Assembly (NCBI GenBank): GCA_019648995.1
Contig: BLXT01000977.1
Coordinates: forward strand, 646,958 to 680,012
Source: Plakobranchus ocellatus
Lineage: Eukaryota > Mollusca > Gastropoda > Plakobranchidae
Length of the DNA: 33,055 bases
Direction: 5' to 3'
A program made the position numbers and the translations under genes. Shown here in pieces: positions 1 to 13,600 of this stretch (its first letter is position 1; the number at the start of each line of letters is the position of its first letter). The notes beneath the pieces are model-generated. The model was not told the DNA's origin, ran no database searches, and saw nothing but the letters and a program-made list of their open reading frames with translations.

Positions 1-1410
1 CTCTTTACAGTTCCTTGATACTCTGTCGCGCTCACACCAACACCATAATTCTACATAGCGCAACGAAAATTTTGAAGTTTCTGGAGATAGGGTATAAGCA
101 TGACCAAGGCTACAGTACCCCTCAAGCATGGCCACGAGAGAGAAGGGGGAGGGGGGGGTGATAATATTCTTTTACCGTTATTAATCATTTATAATTATGC
201 GTTTTTTTACATGGGCCAATCTAAGTTCAAAATTATTGTTATTATGACCATTGTTGTTGCTGATTCTTGTTCTCAATGTATTATATTACAGTTATTAATT
301 TAGTTATACACCTCCATTTAAAAATTTTTTATGGGCACTCAAGCTTCTCGATAGGCCTACTCTCTCCTTTCCGTTTCCCTTTTAATTATTTGTGTGTATG
401 TGTGAGTGTGCCGAGGCCCCATGTACACAATTCTGATTTGGCCTACATGAAGCATAAAACAAGTCTGATCAGAATAAACAAACTATGTAGTGATTATTTC
501 ATGATGGTTTGAGATATTTTTTGACGATTGAAACGTTCAAACTTATGTTTTCACACGAAAAACGGCAGTTTCCATAGGTGTACTGGTTACCGCCTGCACT
601 GTTTTGTCAAACTACACAGCGGTGTGGCCTTGAACTTGATAAGTGGTAATGGTTCGATTCTACTTTGAGCTTGGGCCCTCTTTGACCTGGGTCAGCCTAT
701 GATTAGCATGCACAGATTCTATTGGTCCACTAAGACACACCCCTAGATATAGGCCAGAGAGTTACAGAGTAAGCTGAGCGAGAAATGTATGCTTGGCGTA
801 CGCATACCTATGCCTTAAGTGCACAAACTAAAATAGGAACAGCCTTTTACATAATTTTCAACAAGCTACCAGTCACAACTTTGGTTTTTCTGTTCGTTTT
901 AATGCCTCATGTGAGGGTCACGTACACTATTTTCCTGAGTTGTCCCAGAATATATATCAAGTGTCTCATTCTCGCTTACCGTGTACTCTTTGTAGATGCC
1001 ACTCTAGACTTACGTTTTGAAATTAGAATCAAATGACCAGACGATTTAGGTCTAAGTTCTAGATGTCTCATCTTTTCCTTTGGATAATGTTATCAAATAA
1101 TATTATCTATTCATCACAATTTGTTGATTTTTTTTTTTTTTTAATGGATCAAAATCTAGAGTGCAGAACTCTCTTTACACACCTTACCTGAAACTGGACA
1201 ACACAGTTAGGTAGGCCCCTATCTGAAAAGAAGCGACACGGGCAGTCAAGATCTGCAGATCAAGGCCGTCTGATGTGATTGACGAATGTGTGGAACCTCA
1301 ATTGGGTTTTGTGCATAGGAATCAATATGAGATTTCAATGAGCTCGAATGTACCACTAAATTCAGGATAAATTTGCAATACGTTGTAAAAGCCGTTCATA
1401 AGTGCAAACT
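1..1410. other. 5' flank and 5' UTR of DHTKD1
   Basis: No supportable coding exon was found here. The stretch holds a G-run near 147-160, a tRNA-like fragment around 618-661, a T-run near 1129-1142 and presumably the DHTKD1 promoter and 5' UTR. No convincing TATA box or transcription start could be fixed by eye. An in-frame TAA at 1399-1401 lies just upstream of the DHTKD1 ATG, so the reading frame cannot extend further left without splicing. Confidence 0.6.
618..661 (+). repeat. tRNA-like (SINE-type) fragment with B box
   Basis: GGTTCGATTC at 651-660 matches the RNA polymerase III B box exactly. It is preceded by gcggtgtggcct, resembling the 5' part of tRNA-derived SINEs, but the A-to-B spacing is too short for a functional tRNA. 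Probably a decayed SINE or a chance match. Confidence 0.3.
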
Positions 1411-1609
1411 ATGTCGGCATTATGTCGCGTGCAGTCACTAAGTTCAACAGTTGTGGGTTGCACACGCAAACGTTTAGATCTAGGCATACAATATTACCTT
1501 GCAGCTCTTTATCATTCTAAAGATGGGGCCTATGGACATAACCCTTGGTGCCAAGACAACACTTCGAGTCGATCAACGAATGGCAGCGTCTCCAGCAATG
1601 CACAGACAT
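1411..1609 (+). CDS. DHTKD1: DHTKD1 exon 1: start and mitochondrial leader
   Basis: ATG 1411 is the first ATG after an in-frame stop at 1399-1401 and has A at -3. It encodes 66 residues plus one base (phase 1). The first 22 residues are rich in R, K, S and T, as in matrix-targeting peptides. [12 protein letters not shown] (34-45) matches the conserved Tyr-Gly segment near the N terminus of DHTKD1. The donor is t|gtaag at 1610. Confidence 0.85.
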
Positions 1610-4600
1610 GTAAGAAACGTACAGAGACTATAAAAATATGTGATTTTTATTTGAAGAAATATTTCCTTCTTTTTTTTTTTTTTTTTTTTAAGGAGAAGTA
1701 TGTTTATGGTTCATATGAAGCAGGCCATTACTCAGCATTGAATGTTTCTTATGTTCTATGCCCTAACAGATTCCAATGCAGAACTTGACAACAGGATTCA
1801 GCATGCCCAAGTTGTGCAGTTTGTAGAGGCTTATCGAACTCATGGACACAAAACAGCTCATCTAGATCCCTTGAATTTGATGAAGGAGAAGTAATAACAA
1901 ATTATGTCTTTCTCTTTAAAAAGAATATATATTATCTATTTATTTGAGCAGTATTTTTTTTCTTTAAAATGATTTCTTCACCAGATAATATATATACATA
2001 TATAATATTCATGAAAATCTTGAAAAAGGGATGGCTTACATATGAAATTGTTCCATGTATGTAGTCTTTTATTTTAACCTGTCACACTTCACTATTACTA
2101 TACATTATTGTAATTCTTGAGCCATATTCAATCTACATTAGAAAAAAATCTGATTGCCAGTAAAAACACACGTGTAGTGGAAAAGTTCATTGACAAGGCC
2201 ATTCTATGCTGCCTCTTCTGCAAAGCATGGGCTGAAAATAGTGAAAATAGGTCACCTTGAATAGGCATTTATGAAGTAGAAATGCTTTTTATTGACTATA
2301 TTGATATCGTTTTACATTTGTTTGGTGTTTTGAGTAATCGCAATCGTATAGGGTTCAATAGATCATAAGTTTTTCTTCTACATGTGACTGAAGTTTAGGT
2401 CTAGGTCTAATAGGCCAAGCATAACAGAGGCAACATTCAGTGGGCTTGTGAAAACTGAGCCACAAAGGTGCAGATTTTGTGTCCTTGGTGCTTTTGCTTG
2501 TATCTTTTGAATTATTGGCTGCAGAAAGAGAAAAAAACTATGTTCTTTACAACATTAAAAAAAATATGCTTATATGCATTTTCCATGCCTGGTACGATAT
2601 TTCATTGCTGCAAAAGTTTTGTAGGCCTCGTTTGGCACACAACGTACAAGGAAAGTTAAAGGGGGATGACTGCAACATGAATTTCAAACATTCTTTGGTT
2701 TGACATTTACAAATTTTTTGTGCACTTGTAATGTAAATAGTTTTAGTTTACAAATTCAAATGTCAGACAAATGTATTGGTCATTTATGTATTTTTATTTT
2801 TAAATATAATTTCAATGCTTAAACTTTTGATAACACACACAAAAAAAAAACATTCAATATATCCTACTCTTTTTGGCTATTTCCTTTATATATCTGATAG
2901 CCAATTTGCGATAAACGACTCATTTTTTTGTCTGGCTCATATATTGCTTTTTATACAAAAAGAAATCGAAATGTCAGAGAAAAATCATTTTTTTGAATGC
3001 ATTCTAATGTTTTGATTTGATGCAATGTTGTACACAGACCAAAATTAAATGGGTGTGGTAAAGAAGCTAAAATATTTTTAAGGATTTTTCTTATTTCACC
3101 AAATTATACTAATATAGTTAACAGAACACTACCACATACTAAAAGTTAGTAAAACTGATTTTATCAAAACTGAACAACATTAGAGTATATTTTTTGCCCT
3201 CAATTAAAAAAAAAAAATATTAATTTCATTTCCTTCAACCACCATAGCATCTTCAAATCCTTAAACTTATTTATTTTTCTTGGAAGTATGGCTTTTTGTG
3301 TACATATATTTTTTTTGCTTCCACCAAATAATTATGTTAAAAACTCCTTAAAAGACAATAAATATGTAGCATATAAATGGTACTCATATCAAGTATGTGT
3401 TTTATCTACACCAGATTTGTCCCTGAACTTGATGCAAGCCAATATGGATTACATGAGTCTGACAATACTGTAGTTAATTTAGAAGGAATTTTTCATGGCA
3501 CAGAGGCTAAAGAACTAAAAGTTAGTGAGCTCATCCTGGAGTTAAAGGAGACATACAGTGGAACCATTGGGGCCGAGTTTCAACATGTTGAGGTAATTTA
3601 TGAATTGTTCCTGGAGGTGTTTGAGGCATTCCTGTATAGCTCAAATTATTCTACGGATTACGTCCATATTAGGATTCTGACTATTTTACTGCTATCAACT
3701 AGATTTTGCCTAGAGCTACCCAGAGAGGAAACAAATCATTTTCTATATTGTTATATATACAGTGTATAAGCTTTTGCACCAATGATTGCTGCATGAGCTA
3801 AGCATTTTGCTACAGTAAACTAGGGTTCCTAATCTAAATTCCTACTTTTACAATCCAAATTTTAGATGTATTCATATTTGGAGCTTCAGATAAAACATTT
3901 TACAGTACATACCTTTTTTTCCTTTTAATATCATACGATTTATAGAATACTTTTATGGATCAAGATATGTCTACTGAAAACTGAATTGAGGGCTTAAAAA
4001 GAAAAATGTTATTTTTTAAGATGTAGGTACATCATATATGACAATAGTGATAGGTACATATCACAAAATTGGCATGACACTCATTGTTGTGTTATACATT
4101 TCTGGGGCTCCAAGAAATGTCTTCCAATCAGTTTTAATGGTTGGATATCTTAAACTTTTTTTCTTTTCTTCACTGTTTTTTTTTTTTTTTTCGAAACATG
4201 GAAACCCCAATATCCTGGCACAGAATTATTATATCTGTAATAGTTAATCACCATGCTAAGCTTATTTAATCTGCTGTAGCAAATTAAAGAGCAGTATTGT
4301 CCATAGACTTAACTCTGTTGAAACATGCTCTGTTATTTGCTACAACAGTAAAGCAGTCAATGGCTGTAGCAGCAATTTAAAATGTGACCTCTGAAATTTA
4401 TTTAGACTGGTTTTGAGACAAAATATGGCTGAGCAAAGCAGAAAATAAAATAAATGTAATTTATCATATCAATGAGGTACAATTAAACGATTTATATATT
4501 ACAATTTTAAATTTGTATAGACAATGTAGATGTACTTTGCACAGGAAAAAGACAAAATTTGAAGTTTTCACCTAAGTGCCCATCATGCCAAATTTTGGTT

Positions 4601-7600
4601 TTTTCCTGTGCAAGTACATTGATATTGTCTGTACAAATTTAAAATATTCATGACTTTTGACTCATTAATTTTCCATAGACGCAGGAAGAGCGTGTTTGGT
4701 TTTCGAGAGAATTCGAAGCAAGAAATAAAATTTCTGTGTCTCCAGAGGATAAGGTTTCCATAGCCAAGCTTTTGCTCAAATGCCAGGTAAATTCATTATC
4801 AAAGAACAGTGAGCATTCCATTCATCGAATTTGCTGTTTTAAACAATTAGAAACAGTTTTAAGAGCTTCTCATGATTTCTCCAAGTTTTCTTTAAAATTA
4901 TTCTAAACCTAGCTTTGCCCTCTTATTAATATACTTGTTTGAAGTTTAGATATTGATAAATTTTTCTTGAGTTTCCTGGAGATCCTGTCGACTAACATGA
5001 ACAATAATTTTAAAATTAAATATATTCACAGCTTGAATAAAACTTATGAAACTATTGCGTCAAGTGAGGTGGTTTTTTTCCTGTTATTTGTAACTTATAA
5101 CCCTGCCTTGTAACTGCTTTATAATTATACATGTGAACTAAGGTGTTTGTTTGTCATGGGAAAAAGCAATTTTTGGGATACTTTCTTTTTCCAGCATTGC
5201 AATTTTCATCCTTTTGTCCCAAGCCCAATGTAGTCCTGTATCATATATATATCTTTGTTGCCTCCTGCCTTCCGTATGATGATTATAAATAGGTAAGATC
5301 AGGTGTGAGTGCTATTTGGTGTTATATAACATCCAGTTGGCAGCTGTTTACTCTGTCTTTTCTATATGGTGATTCTAAAATGTTTGTTTTGTTTTTTTTA
5401 AATCCCATAAGGCATTTGACCATTTTGTTGCCACAAAGTTTGCTACTGTGAAGCGCTATGGAGGTGAAGGTGGAGAGAGCATGATGGCTTGTTTTGACGA
5501 GATTCTTAGGAAATGCACTCATCGTAAGATATATAAATTTAAATCTCTTATAAGTCATAGCATTCACTTTGTAAAAGAGTGTAGTAGTATATTACCTATG
5601 TTCTTTTCTTAATCACATATGTGTGATTTTTATATAACTTCAGTTTTTTACCAATTTAATTTAAAAGAACTTGTAGTATATCATGGTGTTCATAAATGTG
5701 TTATTGTAATATATCTAAGGATATTTGGGACTTCTTCTGGTGGGAAGGGGATGTGTGAGTTTTTTTTTTTACAATTATTAGCAATATGAGTTTTCCAATG
5801 AATTTGCCTTGGTTACATCAATGGAAAAATCGATTGGATAAAAAAATGTTCATCTATGGTCGCCATATTGAATTTCAATAAGCAAAATGTGTGATTTTCA
5901 AAATCCATCTCCTCCTACAGTTGAACTTCAAATTATTTGAAATTTTACCAACATACTCTCCTATTCAATCTCTAAAAAGTAATAAAATTACTTTTTTTTA
6001 TCTTGAAAAGTTTTTTGTATATAAATTTTTATATTCTACTAATAACTGAAGTAATTTTCACCCACATTTTTTATGAATAAAGTCAAAATTCTTAAAAAGT
6101 TAACATTAGTAGATAAAAGCCTCTAAATATTCTTGGCAAAAGTAATGTCAAATTTGAAGAAAATTGGTCTTAAATCTTGGAAGAGTTAGATTTTTTGTGA
6201 CAGTTCCAATTTCTACAGAAATATATGAATATTTCAATAAGTTATCAACATATCAAAATAAAAAATTTTTACCTTATAATATAAGGCACACATGTTTATA
6301 ATGCCTAAAATTGGTTAAAATTAGAATAAACTTTTTTGCAACTGATCCAAGGCATGAAAATTAATATATACTGTCTTGATATTCACAAAAAAATTTGGTA
6401 TCGCTACCCAAATTTGACATTTTAATATATTGGGGGGGGGGGAGGAATGGATGAAAGTATATTTTTTTCACAAAACTTTTGAACATGTTTTGTTGTTTAA
6501 AGTGTGGCTCTTCAATATTTATCGTATCCAAGTATGTAGTTTTATTACTCCTAAATACTTTTTACTGAAATTGTACAGATCTGACTTCCCCATGCATTTT
6601 AGAAAGTGATTTATTTGCAAAATATTCTAAAAAAGTGGATTAAGTTATAAATCTCCGGGGCATATGATGTAGGAAAATTTAATTCAAGCTGTTTTCAGCT
6701 CATTGTTTTGAAAAAAAAATCATTTACAAATGCATTTTCTTGTTAACTTCTTTTCAGTTCATATACTGTAATATATTTTTCATTCATCTTTTTAGATGGT
6801 GTGGAAAACGTTGTAATGTGTATGCCTCATAGAGGTCGCCTCAACTTTATGACCTGCTTGCTCAATTACCCCCCAGTCATCATGTTCCGCAAGGTATCAC
6901 CTTTATTTTTTTTTCTTTATATAAATACTATGCAAAATGGTAAACATAGCACAGGATATCAGTGGTATACATATCTTACCTCTGAAGTCCATATTCACAA
7001 AGGAGGCATTTCAGAGGTTTGATGCGCCTGCCATTGATATATAAGTTTGAGTATATAAGAATGAGGCTAGTGAACCCACCCTGTAAGATGTAGTGATTGT
7101 TCTGTCGCAGATTTGAGTTTGAGCCTGCTTAATCTCTTATTTTTTTTATTTTCTTTCAAGTGTATATAACAGCTTTATGTAATTTTTTTTTTTAACCTTT
7201 TAATAAGAGTTGTGCTTGATAACTTTCTATTGCAATCAGATGAAAGGCTTGAGTGAATTGCCACCTGGAGCTCAGGGAATTGGAGATGTCCTATCCCATT
7301 TATGTGAGTGTAATTTTCTTCACCCTTACAATTTTTATCCTGTGCATAGATTACAATCTGAAGCTGTTTTACCTTTGCAACATAGAGAGCAGAGCAATAC
7401 ATATGAATCAATTTATTATTTTATTTTGAAATCTTCGAAGATTTCTGGATATAATTGAGCAGATAAACATGCAAATTATTTATTGATTAATTTCAGTGAA
7501 GAGACTTTTTTTCTTTCTTTCATGAGGCTTCAGTACTGTTTATGTCTAAATGAAATTTGAATGATCATCTTTTTCTCCCACAGATACCTCTTTAGATCTT

Positions 7601-10600
7601 GCATATGAAGAGAAAAAAGTTCATGTTTCACTCATTCCTAATCCTTCACATCTTGAGGTATATAGACATAATTTAGCTGCTTTCGTTAAGAATCTTATTT
7701 CTTTTTGCTCAAATTATACTTTAAAAAAAGAGCACAATTGTTTGCATAAAGTTAATTTATAAGTGTATGCCTGCTTGTATTGTTTTTATGGGTGTTTATT
7801 TTTCTCGAAATCCCTTGGAATCCCTAGAAATCATCAGGAAGCTCTTGAAAACCATAGGAATCCCTAGGAATCCATTGAAAGCCTTTATGTTTTGGTTTTG
7901 TTTGTTGATTTTTTTTCTGTAGCCTAATGAGATTTTTAGGCTGACTTTTGTAATCCCCTACATGCCCAATTTTTGTTTCTTTAGTTCCTGACTGAATGTG
8001 GACTTTCCTAACTTAGAGTTAATTCTACTTACAAATATGGTTGTTAATAACTTTAAGCTTAGGTTTGATGCGTTGCTGTCAGCTCATTTATTATATTTCG
8101 TCAGACAAAAAAGAGAATAATTTTATTTTTTTGTCTTTTTTTCTTGCATTCTCAACTAACCAGGCCAATAATCCGGTGGCAGCAGGTAAAGCCAGATCTA
8201 AGCTGCAAACAGCTCAGTCTGGCCATTATAGTAGCAACAGAGGTGCTAAACCAGGGGATAAAGTGTTGTGTTTACAAGTCCATGGAGATGCTAGTTTCAC
8301 TGGGCAGGTATGTAAGGATGAATAATCTTTTTGTGCTTCCAGTCTTAGAGTCTTATTTCTTATCTTATTTCTTTATGTATTTTGTAGAAGTGAGAAAAAT
8401 ATATAAATACTGCAATTCCTGAAACAGATTCATAACTCTAAGGATTTTGTAAGCCAATATATATCTGGTGTCTGGGAACAACTTCGAGAAGAAAAATGCA
8501 GTTTAATCAACTTGATGTTTTTTATTTTTATTTATTATTTGCTTTTCAACAAATTCTCTTGCTTTTAAAACTTCAGCAGCAATTTTGGCCAGATAGGCAA
8601 ACTTTGCATAGCCGTTCAAAAGTTTAAAGCAGCAAAACTACGAATGAATTATGTATGGCATGCCACTGGACAGGATATTAGACCTCATCATCATATAAAC
8701 TGCCTATCTATCACTTAGGCTTCCTGAATGCTTGGTCTGATTTTTTTTTTTGTTTATCTTTCCAGACTCAGATTTGTAGCCCTCATTGCGTTTTAAATTC
8801 TCAATTTCCCATTTTTTTCTGATCTCCGCTTTAGACTATCTTTTTAGGCCTATTTCCCCCAAATTGCACTTGTCGTCTTAAAGACAAAGGTTTTTTTAAA
8901 CTAGCTTGTTTCAGTAATTTAATAATTCTCCCTCCTGCACAGGGTGTTGTTGCTGAGACATTCTGCTTTGCTGATGCCCCACACTTCAGCACTGGAGGCA
9001 CTATTCACATCATTGTCAATAACCAAGTTGGATTCACCACAGAGGCAGAGCGTGGGAGGTTGATCTCAATCTGTGCATCAACAGATTTAATGTCTTTATA
9101 GGCTTTTGTTTTATTTTACTTTTTGTTGTTGTTGTGGAGGATAAACTTTATAAGTATGTATTGCTTTGAGAACATTTCTCAGAGATTATCACAAGGAACT
9201 CTGCTCAAGAGCTTAGATAAATTAAAACCAGCCATTTCTCATAGCCTCTTTCACCAGCTTCAACTCAGTTATTTGATTGTGCAGTCATTATACACATCAT
9301 ACTATGATGTTAATGTTTTTTTACTGTTGTATTTGTTCCGCAGTTTTTTTTATAAAACTTCATATAAAATTGCAGCTTAAATGAAGAGAGGATAAAGAAA
9401 TTTGGAAGAATGTTTTTGTGTTTTTGGGCTTGTATATCTGTGCTTGTTTGTGATACTCATTTTCTATCTCCAAAGGTCATCCTCATACTGCAGTGACATA
9501 GCAAAGATGAATGGATATCCAGTCATTCATGTAAATGCTGATTTTCCTGAGGTATGATTTCACCGTGAAAGATTTGATGCTTTGCAGTTTTAGGTTAGAT
9601 CAATTATTTAAAAACAGTTTTTATAATCTAATTTTTTAGGGGTAGGGGGAAGGAGTTTGATGTATATAATCCATTGTATATAACTTTTTATATTTCCTAA
9701 ATCAGTTTTTTAGCACATTTTTTTGTTACAGCTTTCAGGTGTTTTCTTCAATTTTGTTCATGAAAATTGTTGCAAAAAGCTAACTTTAGTTGTGGCGGTC
9801 TCACAAAATGAGTAGAGTTGTGGGTCTGCAAGAAGGAGATCAGTTCAAAATATTAGAGTGAAGAAGGAAATGTTTCTGATGCTTTATGTACAAAAGTCTA
9901 TAGATCTAGCATGTCTACAGAAAGTCCACCTCCCAAAGGAGTAGTAGTTTTCACTTTTCTAGTTAATGGTTTTCTTTGAAAGTCAGTCATGCAGAACGGC
10001 AACTTTAATCATTTAGTGTGACTGCTACACATATGCTAATAATATAGTTGTGAAACTCATGCGATATATTCTATAATAGTCAATGTGTTCATACTTTTTT
10101 AGCTTATTTGACATCTTTTTTTTTTAATCATCTTGATTGTTTCATAATGCAGGAGGTAAAGAAAGCAGCTACTATTGCCATGGAATATCGTGACAAGTTC
10201 AGGAAAGATGTTGTTATTGACTTGGTCTGCTTCAGGCGCTGGGGCCACAATGAGATTGATGAACCTGCTTTCACTCAGCCGCTCATGTATAATGTTATCA
10301 ACAACAGGCCCAGCATACCTGACCTTTATGCTAAACAAATTGTGGTAATTTGGAGCGTTCTAACAATACATTTAGTTTCAAAATCACTTGTTTACAGTCT
10401 GTGTATTCTGCAAGATCTCAAAACATCATAGGACCTTTTTTTTCTAATTTTGCTGGACTGAGTGAGAGACATTTCTTATAATTTTGATCAAAATAACCTC
10501 ACTCTAAACTATTTTAGTTGTTAAAAAGTTGTGTTTTATTCAATTTAATAATGTTTGAATGTGCCTCAGTATGCATTTTCTTCTTTTTCTAAGTCCTATG

Positions 10601-13600
10601 ATATTACTTTATAGATGTTCGGTGGCTCAGTTGCCAAATCAAAGAGCAACGATCCTGAGAGCATATTCTTATTTATTTACTGATAATAAATTTTTTAAAG
10701 TTCTAGATTTGCAATGTAACAGACTATTTGATCACTGATAACAAAGTGCATTCAACTTCATGATAAAGATGAAAGGGTATTGTAATAATACAATAATACA
10801 TCTCCACCCTTTCACTAGAACATTACTATCATCATCATCATCACCACCTTCATCATCATCATCACTTCCTAACATCATAATCATTTTAGTCACTGCCACA
10901 TTCAACATCATCATCATTATCTTAACCTTAGGCCTCATCACCTAAACCACCTTCATCATCACCATCATCGTCTTCATCATCAGTACCTTTATCATCATTA
11001 TTTTCATTATCAACTTCATCAACACCACCTTTCTCATCATTGTCATCATCATCATCATTATCATCACTTTCATCATCATCATCATCATATTATTATTATT
11101 ATTAATCACTACTGCTTCCATGATCATCATCATCATCATCATCATCCTTCTCATCTCACCACTTCATCAACAGCACCACAATCATTATCATCATTACAAT
11201 AAGCATTACCTTCACAAATATTCATGTCATCACCATCATTGCGATGATCCTCATGAAGACCCTGCATTCTCACAACACCACATAATCATCCATAGGCCAA
11301 AAAAAAACTTTCACAGCAATGAAATACCATACTGGGCATGGGAAGCATTGTTTTACAGGTTGTAAATACTACACTATATTTTTTTCCTTTCTGCAGTCAT
11401 TCAAAAGATACATATGCAAATAAAGGGGATACAAAAATGGACATTTTTGTGGCTCAGTTTTCATACATTCACACAACAGTATAGTTATACCAGCTTGCTG
11501 AATACAATTTTTGATATTTTAGGCCCACTAGACTTGAGTCTAAAAACCAGTCATAACAAGATCTATGGAACCCAGTGCAATTACTCATAAGAGAAATGTA
11601 AAAAATATTGTATGTAGTCAATAAAAAGCATTTTGGGTTCAAAAAATGCCTATTGCAAGCTATCCATCTCCACTTTTTTCAGCATTTTTTTTACGGGCAA
11701 AGCAGTACAGAATGGCCTTATCGACAGGCTTATCTAAGGTATTTGTGTTATTGCCATCAATCGGTAACTTACTATATAAAAGTGTTGGTCAAAAAGGGGA
11801 CACAATGTATATCACATATAGTGATAGTGAAGTACATCTAAGGTTTGAAAAAATATTTAAAAACAAAAATGTGAACCCAATGGAAATCAGTTGCCGATAA
11901 TATATCTAACTGTCTTTCATGGTTTTGGATTCTCATATTTTAAATGAAACATTGAATATTGATCGTAAATACATCCATAGAGACATTATCGCCCTAATGG
12001 AAGACAAAACCTGAGATTCCTAAAGAAGTGAACAGGCTCTATCATGCAAAACCAGACCTTCACCAGAGAGATTATTTTGGGCTGAAATGTTTTGTGCTAC
12101 TAAGAAGCATTTGATATTTATAAACTTTCTTTCTCAAATTAGTCTGCGGGCCTCTGTGAGGAAAGTGATCTCAGTGAAGTTGTGCAACAATTCAATGTTT
12201 ACCTATCTGAACATCTGGAAAAAGTTCCTTCGCATGAAAATAAGGTATACTTATCCTAACTTAGATGTGAACGGTCAATAATTTTTTGTGTGTGTTGTTT
12301 TTTTTTTCATTTTTGTGTATTTGTATGCATTTATTCATGTCCAGATCACAATTGTTTAATGTTTCATTTTGTCTTATTGCTCTTCTAATATCAGTTATCT
12401 AAAAACAATGAAGCACAGTAATTTTTAGGCATGTTTATCGTCATGTACTTTTGAAACAAATATTGTTATAGATATGAATTCATTAATTAATGTCATATGA
12501 TTTTAAGATATTTTGCAGACTTATTTCTTCCTGAGTTCAAAACGTGCATGAAATGAAGATAAAATAAATTCTTTGCAATAGTTTTTTTATATGCACTGTC
12601 TTTCTCTTACCTAAAATTCAACTGATTACAAAAACCCATTTCAAGCTTATCTCCTCTTCATTTGATTTATCCAAACAAAAACTCAACAATCTTATCTGCT
12701 ACAATACATAAATTTCGTGTGTTTTTCTAAAAAATTATTTCTCATTTTCTGTCTGTTGCACTTTATTACTTTTTTTTTTGGGGGGGGGCGGGGCGAGATG
12801 TTGGATTGACCCTTTAGTTTTTGTTCATTCATTTTCAACTTTTCAACCTCTTTTGCAGCCATTTCATTTACAAGACCAATGGTCATCCTTTGTTCAGGCT
12901 GGGAATAGCATTACCACTTGGGACACTGGTGTATCAGTCGACCTCCTCAAGTTTATTGGGTCCAAGTCAGTCACTGTGCCAGACGATATGGTAACATGAT
13001 TGAAATCTGTTTGTACAAAGTTTTGAAAATCTGGAGCTAATTGTTGAAAATTTTTTATGGCTGTCTTTATTATGTCAACTTATCCATTCTCCCTCACTTT
13101 ATTGACATGGTCTTATAATTTCACATCAATAAGCTTAAACCAATGGCCACCTTTAATTAAATGAAAAACTAAACTAAGTTAACTTTGAGCTTTCTGTTTT
13201 TAGAAAGTATAACTTAAACACTCGGCAACCATGCTTTCAATTTTAGAACAGTAATTGGAAAACAAAAGTAGAACTCTTCCAGCAACAGAAACTTTTAAGC
13301 TCCAACTACTGTAAAGAAAACAAAGGGGCCTATTCCATAGTTTAAAAGTGTATGCTATAGTCAAGTATCAGCTGGTAATAGCGGGCAATCCAGCCAACAC
13401 CCATAAAGGGCGATGGCGGGCGATAACATTTTTTATCAGTTAAGGCAGTTTTGACCAATGCCTAAATCTGTAAGATTCATCCCAAAATTAAAAAAAAAAA
13501 TTGTCCAACATTTTAATGCTTTGTGACTTTATTTTTCAAAAGCATTTAATTTTGCACAATATTTGACTGCTCTGCCTTGTAATGTTGTAATAAAAAGTAT

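Noticed and set aside
1782..1890. Alternative acceptor at 1780-1781 for exon 2
   Set aside because: Joining exon 1 to 1782 creates an immediate TAA; the acceptor at 1768-1769 keeps the frame.
10732..11154. Poly-Met, poly-Asp and poly-Ile open frames on both strands
   Set aside because: They are translations of the (ATC)n microsatellite within intron 12 and have no coding character.
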